This document shows positions 10,961-22,500 of a stretch of DNA of 64,000 nucleotides, in pieces; position 1 is the first letter of the stretch; each line of letters starts with the position of its first letter. This DNA comes from Mycteria americana. Its lineage: Eukaryota > Chordata > Aves > Ciconiiformes > Ciconiidae. Under the pieces are notes generated by a model. The model did no database searches, was not told where the DNA came from, and worked only from the letters and a program-made list of their open reading frames with translations. A program made the position numbers and the translations under genes. Where the stretch lies: assembly GCF_035582795.1 (NCBI RefSeq), contig NC_134370.1:38117501-38181500 (forward strand). The letters are read 5' to 3'.

Positions 10961-13900
10961 GCCTTGATACTGATGCTATGTATTGGATTCTGTTTGGGCT
11001 AGAAAGTGACTACTACAACATGCGTGAACCCACCCCTTCCTGGCAGGGCTGGCCTTACCTGCATAACTCCCCTGGCATTTCATCCCACTGGAACAAAGAT
11101 GGACCAAAGGCCCAGTTGCAGAAGATGGGGAGGCTGAGGATGAATCACCACTTCCCATGTGCTACTGCCCTCTCCCCCTTCCCCTGCACCTTTGTGCCCA
11201 GCTCTGGCTTTTACAGAGGCAGTTTTCGGCTTTTCATGCCAGGCAGTTGCATATATTTTACAGCACATACCCGCTGCTGGGAGAAATTGATTACTTCAAG
11301 AGTAGTCCCCTATTTTCCCCTATCGTGTGATGTTTTCCCCCTTCAGGTATATTGGCACCAGACCTGCCACAAAGAAAAAGATCTTGTTCCTGCCCTAACT
11401 CTGCTGCTCACAAGGCAAATGCCTTCATCCTGCCTCCAAGACAAAGGCAAAGCCTTCCCAGGCATTGCCAGCGGTGGGTTTGGTTGTCCTCTGCTTGCCT
11501 TCAAATCGAGCCAAAGTCACTGGCAAGGACAGCCCTCCACAGCAGAGGCACGTGGGGAGGCTGGGGACAGCAACTGGGCTGCCCGGGCTTCCTCCAGGCT
11601 CCCTGGCCTTTTCATCCATCGCACCTGCCCAGTGGACTGTACGCTCCCTGCGGGATGGCAGGGGGCCAGCGGGAAGGAAGACGCGTAGGGAAGGGGCTCT
11701 GTGAGATGCTCCTGTCCCACCTCTGCAGCTCTGAGATGCCACGCAGGCAGCATGGGTCCGCCCATACCTGTCCCTGCATCCTCCCCTCATCAGGTTTAAT
11801 GCAACATCAGCCAGAGCTAATAGGCATCCCCCTGAGTATGATAAATCAAAGGATGGGTATGGCAGTGCTGCTTGAGAAGACCTTATGGTGCCACAAGTAC
11901 CCCTGCTCTGTGCTTGCCTCATCCCCCTGTAAGCCTGTGCCTCCTTGTCCTGCCCACCATGAGCATCAGGGCAGGTCTTTAACTTTGCAGTAGCCCTCGA
12001 CAGGCTGGAAGAGCGTTAACATCTCTCCCTTCGGTCTCCTCCAGAGAGTTGCTTTCCCTCCCGGGACAGCCTGAAGGCCTCAATCCCTCGTGGCCAAGTC
12101 TGGGCAGCTGGAAGGGTCCTGTTTGTCCCCCTACTGACAACGTCTGTGCCGTAAAACCAAAGGAGACGTCTCCCAGCTGCAGCTCTTCCTGGCCTCGCTG
12201 CGGGAGGGAAAAGTGTCCCTCTCCATCACTGAAAATAAACAGATGATTCAGGACTTAACAATAAATGTCATCAAACTCGCTGCAGAGTAATTGCTCCCAA
12301 GGAGACTCTGTGACTGTGCATCTGGCTAGCAGCTATCTCTGCAAAACCCGAGGATGAGCTCTGTAGGAGTGCTCGTCCTCTTCTGTATCAGCAGCCTCAT
12401 GCACCACATGCTCTCTGCCCGCAGACGTTGCCTGCACATCATCCTGCGACGGCCCCAGCGGCAGCAGCATCGCTGCAGCCCTCCAGCTGCACGGCTCGAG
12501 GCTGCACTTCAGCGAAAGGGTGTTTTTGTGTCCTCTGGAGATGAGGTGGGGGATTGCTCTCTCCTAGACAAACCACATCGCCTGTCCTTGGCACCTGCCC
12601 TGGGGCTCCCTGTTTTGCCCGGGTGAGCTGGTCACCCCCGCGTGCCTCGGGGATCTCTGCCGCAGCTGGGGTGGAATTGGGTCAGTCCAGGGCAAAGAAT
12701 TGCCTGGAAAAACCAATTCAGACCAGTTCCTGGCTGTTTTTAAACATCAACACTAGCTATTTTATACCTTATAAATAAAATTTACTTTTGGCAAAAATCA
12801 ACAAGGACCCGTTTTATTTATTCTCTCCCCAAAAAGCCTCATTTTTCATTTCCAGTTTTTCAGTGACATCATCCTGAGAAGACCAGCTGCTGGCCACTTC
12901 CCATAAACCACAGCACCAAAGTCACCTTACTTTGGTCAGGCTGGACCAGCCGGTCACATGTATTTATAGGCAGTGCCTGTGTACGTGCCAGCCCATAAAC
13001 TGGTCGCAGATCCCACCTGGAAAAGGGATTCCGGAAAATCCCAAAGATGAAATGCAGTGGTCTCTGTGATTTGGCCGATCTTTGTATCCAAAAGAAGAGC
13101 CGTGGGGAGCTGGTAGCAGGGGTCTGCTCTGTCCCGGGGCCCTGCCACAAGACTGTTCTCCTTGTTCCTGGGGTTGAAGTGGGCTCTGTGCCGAGGTGCA
13201 CCCCAGCTCCTCTTCCCCTGCACAACACAGCGGAGCATGGTGAAAATCTCGCTTTCCACCTAACACCACCAAACACCTCCAGCAACCACCTTTGGTTTTT
13301 CACGTGGTGCAACTCTTCCCTACCCCTCCAGAGCCAAGCATGTGGTGGCCATTAGGAATTTTACGGAAATGCCATTTTGTGGGAATTCATCCCTTGTTGT
13401 GCTGTGATCCAGGCAGGTGCAACGAGGAGCTTAATCAGCTTTATCCAGCTTAGCAGGCTGGTTATAAGGATTGCAAAGATATCTCTGGCATGGCTCTGCT
13501 CCTGTGGCAGAGGAACCCGTGGCTCAGCAGTGAGGTGGCACCTTTCCCTCACGGGACAACACGGAGAAGGGTTTTGTGGGGTGGTAGAGAAGCCCAGTCC
13601 TCCTGGGGTGGTAGAGAAGCAGAAAGGACGTCAGCAGTTGGGTTTTCTTCAAGAAAAGGAAGGGAGAAGGTTTGGGTAAGCTCCTTCACCCTTGGGGCAG
13701 GTTTTGAGAAAGAACAGCTTTCACCCCCAAATTGTGGGGAGTTTTCTCCCCCCACCCCAAGATTTCATTACAGTGAAAGCACAGCGTGTAATAAAACTGT
13801 GTCCTTAAAAAAATCAGTCGTACAGACAGGCAGCCTTTGTCCAAAGGTGTAATTACAGGATAAATATGGGATGCAGACCAAGAAATGCGGTCTGGTCAGG

Positions 13901-15900
13901 CATGCAGTCTCTTAAAAAAACACAACAGAAAACAAGAACAAGGCTGTCATTTAATGCTGAAATATCCATGTGTGCTGCAGCCCCCGGTCCCTTGCTGGCC
14001 CGCGGGTCCCCCTGCCAACCTGGGGTTCGGGCGATGGAGCCATAGCCATGCACCCGCTCCCTGCGGGAACCGCACCGAGCCCCACAATGGAGCGAAGGGC
14101 AAGGGCGGATCTGGCCTCCAGCAGAAGCCAGCGGGGCTGGGTGAGGGCACGCGATTGCTTGGGTGATAGGTTTCCCTCCGGCCCCAGTGCAGAAATCCCA
14201 TCTGATAGCGCTGCGAGGGGACATGGGGGATTAGCTCGTCCGATCCCATTAAATGGAGCTGGAGCAAGCGAGGAGAAGGGGATGGGGGGTCAGGACAGCC
14301 GGCAGAGCAACCATGACTTCTGAGCTTTGGGACAAACCTCGTGCCAAGCTGGAAAAAGGCTTTTTTATGCGTTTCTGTGGGCCAGCCTAGTGGCTTGGCT
14401 TCATGGGCTGGCAGACATCCGCCGTGCCAGCTGCTGGTAGCAGTTTGCCACCTCGGCCATGCATTAAACAGGCCGGTGTCCAAGGTGGCGGTTCAGAGAC
14501 CTGGCAACCTCGACCACTCTCTTACTTGGTGGGCACCGGCATCTTCTGACTCAAGCAAGAATTGCCCCTTCATGGCAAGCCCAGCCATGCCAGCACAGCC
14601 TCAGCGACCTGAGTGTCTCCAAGAGGGAGGCAGAGAAACAGCAGGGTGTACCTGCTGTCCAAAGTCAAGTCTGGATTAGACCAGCGGAGGAAGATATTAA
14701 CCAGAGAAATCCCATTTAGAGGGGAACAGTGCATACATAATTTATTAAAGTGGTGCTCACTGGTGCTATATCATCTCGTCACCTGCAATAACCCCGAGGA
14801 GAAGCAGGCTTCAGCTGGTGGCCCTGTCCCACAGGACACATGTCCCCTCACTGCTCTGGGCTACTTGCAGAAAATGTCTCTCTGGTGATAATAAGCATCA
14901 CCACAATGTGCCTGAATTTCCCCCAAAATACAGCTGTGGCAGGCTGAGCAGGTGAGCCCAGAGGCAGCACAGCTGCAGGCACTGACCTGTGCAGGGCAAG
15001 TTATAGAAGGGATGGGAGCAGCCTCGGACTGGGGAAGCAAGGCGGGGGGCTCTTTGTTGCTTGTTTTAAGGCAAGCCTGATCCTTTCGGGAGCTGTTTTA
15101 TTTCTGAAAGCTTGAATCCCTTGAAAAGAGGATGGGGGTTTTTTGGCATTGGTGTGGACGGAGGAAGGGTGAAGCTGCATCCATTGTGGCCCCTGCCGTG
15201 GGCTTCCTGCGTGGCCTGTCTGAACACAGGTACTTCCTTGCTCTAAAGCATTGCGTCTTGCTGTGACTTTCCCAATGCATGCTTTTTCTCCCAGATCCAT
15301 GCCTTTCCTCCTACAGGGAAGGACCGGAGCAAGGCCTGGCAGCGGCCAGGGCAGGGCGAGCAGGAAGTACCCCTCCTGGAGGGACAAACCTCCCCCCAGT
15401 CGGCACAGAAGTTCAGCTGCTTTGGTCTCAAAAGGAGCCACGTGTTCCTCGTGGCTTCCCAATGCGTCTGGCACTGCGTGGGAGTCATGGCTATGGGCGT
15501 TTAATGGGAGCAATTAGCCCCTGCGGAAATCTGCATGGGTCGGGGCACGTTTTCTTTCTGTCCTGTGACATTTTTGATGGGAAGCTGGAGGGTGTCCAGG
15601 AAGAAATGCTCTTGCTTAGCTAGAAATGACAGGCTGGAGCCAGCCGGGGCTGAGGCCGGCAGCGCAGGTGAGAACGGGCAGTTGTTGCCGTCCCCTCTGG
15701 CCTTAGCTCAGCACAGTTCCCCCTTCCATCGCTGCTTGCTTTGTATTTCCCTTTATTTGTCTGTCCTTCCCCCCTAGACCTTGCTTTGCCCGAGCCCTGA
15801 GGCTCCTCCGTGCGCGGTGGGGTGGGAAGGGGATGCTGGGCACCCCTCTGACATCCCCTTCCCGGCTCTAGCAGCGGAGCAGCTATTTACTCCTCATGCT
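10961..15900. other. Intergenic region between AIFM2 and CHST3, no gene seen
   Basis: Moderately GC-rich, no exon-like similarity on either strand. Contains a 17-bp direct repeat (TGGGGTGGTAGAGAAGC at 13577 and 13604). Part of it may belong to a long CHST3 3' UTR if a distal poly(A) site is used; AATAAA on the - strand also occurs near 14740 and 12810. Confidence 0.5.
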
Positions 15901-15901
15901 G

Positions 15902-15946
15902 TTTTGCAAAGCAACGATTAATTTAAACTTTATTTGCTTTGCAAAA
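15902..15946 (-). promoter_or_regulatory. CHST3: Hairpin with poly(A) signal in its loop, candidate CHST3 3' end
   Basis: TTTTGCAAAGCAA at 15902-15914 and its exact reverse complement at 15934-15946 form a 13-bp stem. The 19-nt loop and the first base of the right arm contain AATAAA on the - strand (15934-15929). If used, the CHST3 3' UTR would be about 2.05 kb. Other candidate signals exist, for example at 16604-16599. Confidence 0.4.
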
Positions 15947-17977
15947 GCAACCCAATGGGTGCTTTTTCAGAAGCACAGGAGAGGCGTTTGCCTGTAGCCG
16001 TTGCCCTGGGTCCGGCTGTGTTCCCCCTCGTGCTGGCCGAGCTCCGTGGGCTTTTCCCAGCGCGCAGCTGCGGGGTACCCAGCCGACCTCGGCAACCCCG
16101 CCGCTTTCCTGGCGAGAAGCCTCCAGACAAAACCCGATTCACTCGGCAAACCCAGGGCCGCTTGTGATGCCGGGAGCTGTGTGCGAGACAGGGAGGGGGC
16201 TGACGGCCCTCCATCGCCCGCACGCGACGAGGATATCGACCGCGCTGCTCAACGCAAAGAAAACCCCACTTTTGCACCCTCTCCCCACCCGGCTGGCGTC
16301 GAGCACCCCGGCTCCGCACCTTGAGGCCAGATGCTCCCCGGCGAGCGGTGGCCGCGCTCGCTGGGCAAACCTGCCCAGCGGGGCAGGCGGGCACCGGGGC
16401 TCCGGCGGGGCTGCTCCCCGCCGGCCGGCCCCGCGCTCCTCAATGCCGCCTCTGTTCTCCCGCTTGGGTCAAAAACGCGGCTTTTGTGAGCTCGGCCCTC
16501 CGCGGCTCGTCACCGGAGCCCCGGCGCGTTCCTCCCGGCTGCCCTCCGCCGGCAGAAACGCAGCCCAGCCGCGGCCAGCCGCCGCCTGATTTTACTTATT
16601 TATTTTTGCTTTCAGCCAACAGCTCTGGCTGGGGAGAGGCGATGTGGGGCTGCTGGCTGTGCCCGGGGGGCAGCGGGGACCCCTTGGGACTCCCGCAGCT
16701 CCCCAGCCAGTCTTAGGCGGAGACAACTGCGAGCCTTCCCCAAAATGCCTGGCTTCTCCCTGGGGTGGCCGCCGCAACCCAAAATACATGGGGAGTAAAG
16801 GCATGTGCTGCAAAGCAGGCTAAAAATAAGCATTTTAATTCATTAAATGTGAATTGGAGGGGACAGCTCAGCACCAGGCTGTTGCTGGGCGAACGTCTGC
16901 ATGTGGCAAACACCCCAAAACTCCCCGTGCCTCTACCGAACCCCAGGTATCGGTCACCCACCAGCAAATACTTCTGGGGCTCCCCCCGCGTGGGGGACAC
17001 ACACAAATGCCAAGGAGACAGGAGATGGTTTGGACTCTGAGCCGTTGTATTTTTGTTTTTAATTAAATAAGTCTGACTGTCTGGTAGCAGGCAGAGAGGT
17101 TTGCAGTCACTCTCACATGAGGCGAGTGCAGCCCTGGCACCGGCCGCGCTGCGCCGGGAGTCTGGGGGGGTTATAGCCCCTTGGTCCCCAGGGGCTCTCC
17201 CGGGGGCACGTGGTGGTCTCCGGCCGAAATCCAACCTCTGCCGCCTTGGCTCTGGCTGTCTCTCCGTTTCTTTGCGGTACGTTGTGCTGCTCTGATTTTT
17301 GGGCTTAGCTCCTTGACTGCCTCCCCCTCTTTTTCACATAATAAATAAATAAATTCGCCTGGTGACCCTGGTATGTAAATACACAGAGAAAAAGAAAAAA
17401 AGGGAAAAAAACAAACCCCAAACCCCACAAACCAACTTTGAAGAGCACCACACCACAAAGTCACCACATTTCATTGCAGCCTGAGTGCCGGCTGGTGCTC
17501 CATGGGTGACTCCTGCCCCGGCATGCCTCCGGGGCAGTTCCCAGTCCGTGCTGGCATATGAAGGCACTAAACCAGTAAGGCCTCTGGGGTCGGGGTCCAG
17601 GTCCTCGCTGGCACTGCGGGGGTCTTGTCCTTGCCTCATCCTAGCTGTGGGGACAACGCAGAGGCGCTCGGCCCCATCACCCCGCTCACCCTTCTCTTCC
17701 TCCACGCAGCTCCCGAGACGGGGAGGTGGCCCCAGCACCGAACTCCCCGCTGCCCCTCACCCTTGCGATTTCCCCATTCCTGAAGAAATTGTGTAATTCA
17801 GGCTCTGCGGGACCCCGAGGTCGGCTCCGCTGGGATGCTCTGGCTCCCGGGGCTGCCGCTTTCCACCCGGCAGCAGCAAGGAGCATCTCTGCGAGTGGGG
17901 ACCCCAGGTCTCCTCCGGGCCGGCTGGGAGCGCAGCTACAGCCCCTCGTTCCCCGCTGCCGCCTTGCCCCCCCGCCG
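15947..17977 (-). other. CHST3: Probable CHST3 3' UTR
   Basis: Non-coding sequence downstream of the CHST3 stop. CHST3 transcripts in mammals carry long 3' UTRs. An AATAAA on the - strand lies at 16604-16599 within it, and a short ATAA repeat at 17339-17355. No other coding region is supported. Confidence 0.45.
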
Positions 17978-19208
17978 TTACGTGATCCAGGAGGGCTGTG
18001 CCTCCTCCAGCAGGCTGAAGGAGCGATTAGCCAGCGCGGCAGGGCTGCTAGCCAGCTTGTAGCCAAAGAGGCGCATGGCCGGGGTGCAGGCGTCCTGCAC
18101 CACCTGCGCCAGCTTGAAGGGGATACTGAACCGCCACTTCTCAAACTGCTCGGAGGAGTTTTTGCGGGTGGAATAGATGCCGCTGCCATCGCGAGGCGCC
18201 TGCGTGTTTTTGCTGATCCACTCCTTCACCTGGGGGGTGAGGGGGAGCCCGGCAAAGCGATACATCTCCTCCGCCTTCTGCAAGGGCGCCCGCGCCACGT
18301 CCTCGTAGCGTACCAGCATGTAACGACCCTGCAGCCAGCCTGGCCGCCGCAGCCCCAGCTCGGCCGACAGACGGATGCTCTCACAGTTCCCCCGCAGCCG
18401 CTGCACCTCCTCCTCGTGGAGGGGAGCCTCCCCTTCGGACGCCCACTTCTTCCAGGTCTCGTACTTGCCGGAGAAGGCCACCATGCGGGAGGCCAGGACG
18501 GCGCGGGGGTCCCGCACCAGCTGGATGATGCGCATGTCCAGCCGGGGGTCCTCCACCAGCGGCTGCAGGAACTCCAGCTGCCGGATGCGCACCGTCTTCA
18601 GGGCCATGTGCTGCTTGCGCCGGCACGCCTCGGCAGCCAGGGTGATGTTGAGGGGGCCGCAGCGGCGGTTCTTGCAGTGGTACTTCTCGAAGACCTTCTT
18701 GGCGCTGGGTGTGCAGACGGGCTCCTCGCAGAGCGAGCGGCTTGAGCCTCGCCGAAACATGAAGGGTGTCAGGTGGCCCTCGGGCGCCGGCGAGATGAAG
18801 CTCTCCAAGATGTAGAGGTCGCAGAGGAAGAGCTGCTTGAGGACGTCCCGGTAGACCAGGGCTGAGCCCACTGCGTTGGCTCCCCCCGGCTCGAAGGTCA
18901 CCATCCGCTCGATGTGCCAGAGGGGCTCAAAGAGGTAGAAGATGCTGCCTTGCTGGTTGAAGAACTCCCCCACGAAGGAGGAGCCGGTGCGGGTGGTGGC
19001 CATCAGCAGGACATGCCGCCGTGACCCGGGGTCCCCGTCACCTGCCAGCTGCAGGGTGATGTTGCGCAGGTGGGACCTCAGCTGGGAGAAGGCGGCGTCC
19101 AGCTCTTGTAGTGAGGCCAGTGAGCCGTTCTCGGCCAGCGCTGGGCTGGCCTCCGTGCTGTTGGCCTCCGCCAGCGCCTGTGGAGACTGCTTCAGCTTGT
19201 CCGACACC
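17978..19208 (-). CDS. CHST3: CHST3 second coding exon (catalytic)
   Basis: Completes Arg46 and encodes residues 47-455 with the whole sulfotransferase domain; stop TAA at 17980-17978. The acceptor is CCCCTCAG at 19209. A longer open frame begins at 19402 but reads through the 151-nt intron, so its first residues are not protein. Confidence 0.96.
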
Positions 19209-19496
19209 CTGAGGGGAGACCCAGACCAGCCTGGAGAGGAGCAGGACCACCCCTGTGTCCTGGCAGGGTGTTTCGGGGGGCTCCTGCTGCACAGGAGCTT
19301 GGGATGTGGGGGAGAGAAAGGGTTAAAAGCGTGGGGTGGCTTAGGTATCCGCTCCCTACCTGGAGATGAAGTTGTTCTCCTTCTCGATGATGACGAGGCC
19401 AATGACGAAGACCAGCAGGATGGCGTACTTGCTCCTCATCTTCAGGCAGTGCAGCAGCTCCCGGAAATCCTGGGGCAAAGCACGTCGGATTTCCAT
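17978..19496 (-). CDS. CHST3: Chondroitin 6-O-sulfotransferase 1 (CHST3), complete
   Basis: Golgi type II membrane enzyme that moves sulfate from PAPS to C6 of GalNAc in chondroitin (and Gal in keratan). Exons 19360-19496 and 17978-19208 join to 1368 nt, 455 residues. A short cytosolic tail is followed by a membrane anchor at about 24-37 ([14 protein letters not shown]), a stem to about 108, then the sulfotransferase domain. The PAPS 5'-phosphosulfate loop is at about 115-124 ([10 protein letters not shown]) and the 3'-phosphate motif at 276-288 ([13 protein letters not shown]). C-terminal blocks DGSGIYST and [10 protein letters not shown] are conserved. The stem lacks the acidic Glu-rich insert I recall in human CHST3 (479 residues) and is near the chicken length (about 458). 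The ATG at 19496 is chosen because [11 protein letters not shown] aligns with the family N terminus; its Kozak context is weak (C at -3, G at +4). Confidence 0.96.
19360..19496 (-). CDS. CHST3: CHST3 first coding exon
   Basis: Residues 1-45 plus two bases: cytosolic tail and membrane anchor. The donor is AG/GTAGGG at 19359. A plausible acceptor (CTAGCCCAG) lies at about 19539, so the exon may begin at 19538, implying non-coding exon(s) farther right. Confidence 0.92.
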
Positions 19497-19539
19497 GGGG
19501 GACACGCACACGTCCCTCCCGCCCGCCGGGGAGGTGTCC

Positions 19540-22500
19540 TGGGCTAGCTGCCTGGCATCCTCTGCCCTGCTGGCCCTGCCCGGGGCGGCCCTGCCTGCGG
19601 GGAGAAGGAGGGTCAGCGCGGTGGTGGCTCTCTGCGGGCAGGGGGGAGCAGGCAGGGGTCAGAGGCTGACCCTTCCCACAAGGGATGACCAACAGGGTCT
19701 TGACAACAGCAGTAAAAAGGGGGGGCTCCTCTGTACCGCTCCCATCCTGCCCGTGAGGAGCAGCTGCCCGAAGCCCCCGTTGGCTGCTCCCCCTCCTTCC
19801 CGAAATACATCTGCCCGACAGGACCCCTTCCCGCACCTCTGCCAGCCACCCCTGCCAGCCCTGAAACCCAATCCCTGCCGCTCTGACAGCTGCCTGCTCC
19901 CTGCCGGCCAAAAACCTGCTGATGGCAGCAAGGGCCCCCCCGGGTGCGAGAGCAGCTCCTCATCCGGATCCATGGGGCATCGTGGCTCCCAGCCTCTGGA
20001 AAGAGCTACTTTTGGGGAGGGTTGCAGGCTCCGCCATAGGGCCCCGGTGTGGGGCCACACGGCTTCCGCCTTCCCGTGGCACGGCAGCGGCGGCTGCTCA
20101 GCCACGAAAATGAAACCCAGAGGGTTTCCAGGAACACCAGCAGGCCGGAAAATGCTGCTGCTGCCGCCAGCCCCGCTCAGGGCGTAAAATGCCCCTGGGG
20201 GCTTTTTCCAAAAAGAAAAAAAAAACCCAAATGATGGTGCAGCTGCTCGGTGCAGGATGCAAAACCCGCCGGGAGACTCAGCATCACCCCCAGCAGAAAA
20301 GCCCCCCCCCCCCAGCCCTCCTCCTCCTCCTCCCAGCGCTGATGAATTCAGGGTGATGGCAGGAGCCGCTCCAAGTTGCACCAAACCCACGTCCCAAGTG
20401 GGACATGGTGGAGATTTTGGGGGCCAAAGCCGCCGTTTGGGACCCCGGGGCAGGTCCCTGGCACGTGTCACACGTGCAAGTTTACACACGTAAGGCTTGC
20501 CGGCGCCTGCTACCTGGCCACTGGTTCGCATGCCCAGCATCTGGCCAGCTGCGCGGGTGATGCTGTTTGCTCATCCTGCTTTCTTGGCCAGACTTTCGGT
20601 GACTCAGGGAAAGTCTATTTAACTTTGGTTTGGCTCCTGCCAGTGTGACCCTGGCGGCCTGTCCCACCCCTGCTTTCCATGCTGAAGGGGGGGAGCCCAG
20701 CAGAGCCTTGTCCTTTGGGGGGCCCCGGGGTTTGCCGGAGGGGAGATGCCCCGGCCGAGCTGCGGTACCCGCAGCCCTCGGCAGGGTGTGGAGCAGGGAA
20801 GCCCTGCCAGGCATTGCGTCACGCCCAAACTTCCTCAACGCCGTCCATGGCCAAAATGTGCATTTTTTGGTGTTGCTCACTGTATGCTCCTCCCGCTGGG
20901 AAGGGGGGATAGCCTCGGGAGCGCGGGTGGGAGGAGAGGGACGTGCCGCATGGTGAGGGCAGCGTCCCAGCCCGCCTGGTCCCGGTCCTCAGCTCTCTCT
21001 GCGGGAGGATCAGGAGTTTCCCAGCTTGAGCAAACCACTCAGCTCCTGGGGCTTGGCTTTGCACCATCTCCTTCCCAGCAAAAGCTGCTAAAAAGAGACA
21101 CCCACCCCTACACACCCAGGAAACCGGGGCTTTGGTAGGATGCAGGGACCCCGGAGAGCCCCAGCAGCTCCCGAGCCCCCCCGGCTCACCCCTTCCCCCT
21201 GCAGCGAGCGGCACTGACATCCCCCTGCACACGTACGTGTGTGTGTGTTTAACAGCCCTGTTAGTTTAGTTTGTCAGCATGCCGCTCCTCGGGGACGGGA
21301 CAGGCCAGCAGCCAGGGCAGGTGCCTTTCGCCACGCCGCCCCCCGAGCCCCCCTCCTCGGTCCCGCACGGTGCCCCTGCGACAACAGGACTTGTCGGAGT
21401 ATTTGAGCAACCCAGAGAAGAAATAAAATATGCAAAGCCCTCGGCACGCGGCCGTGTCTCTCAGCGCCTGGCAGAGCCCCGGCTTTGCCACTGCAAAGGA
21501 CTTTTGGGTTTGCGGCATTCCGGGAAGCGGTGGCGGCAGTCTGCATCCCTGCCCTCACCTCCCCGGTGCAGGGGACCGTCCCCTCACTGCCCGGAGCATG
21601 CATGCAGGGGGACAGCATGCAACCGCTTGCTCAGACAAAATCCCTGGGCAAAGCCAGGCCAGGGTTTTCCCCCTCTAATGTTCCTAGACCACAAACGATG
21701 CACAGACCAGGAATCATTCACAGGGATGACACAGAGAGCCATTTCCAGCAGCACTGGCAAAACCTCTGATTCACAGGCCCCGGGCAGACATAATTTGTTA
21801 AATAAACAGCCAGCTGCAAACGTCCTGCCCGGGACCCGCAGGGCGGTGGCGACAGGCGCCGGGGGCCCTTGCAGGGCTGAGCCTCGGAGCTGGGGGACAC
21901 GTGGGGTGACCCAGCGAGGCTGCTCGGCATCCTAACGCTCTTCCTCGCTGGGGCCCATGAGGCGCAGCCCGGCCGGGGCAGCGAGCAAGCCACAAGCATC
22001 CCTTTGTGAGCGGGAACAGAGGGGCTCTGTGCACCCCGCGTGCTCCCCTCCGGCCACCCGCCGGGGCTCCGCTGGGCCGGGAGGTGCAGGAGAGCGCAGG
22101 GACGTCTCTCCGCTGCTGCAAGGAGAGCCAACGGGATGCTGCTACCACCAGTGCCTGCTCCCTGGGGATGCGCGCCCACCAGTGTGAGCGGACGGGCGGA
22201 CAGACAGACATCATCTCCAGCAGTGGCAGGCAGCAGCCGGCCAACGCTCTCTTCTTACGCTGCACATCTCAAAGCAAGGCGGAATAATTTCCATGAGCGT
22301 TTCACTGAGACGCCCCGGAAAGCCGCACATGTGGCTCGGGGGAACTCCCCTGGTGCTGCTCCCTGCCTTTTCCCATCCCTCAGGCTGGAAATGCTTTTCA
22401 TTTCAGCAGGGACGCTACAATTCCCACTGTCAAGATGATAAAAGGCTTTGCGGATTTCCCAGCTGAGTCAAAGCAAGCAAAGGGGCTTTTTCTTTTGAGT

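Noticed and set aside
10924-11688. 254-codon + strand frame
   Set aside because: No domain, biased composition and no similarity recognised; overlaps the probable LTR edge.
17726-18745. 339-codon + strand frame
   Set aside because: It is the antisense shadow of the CHST3 catalytic exon.
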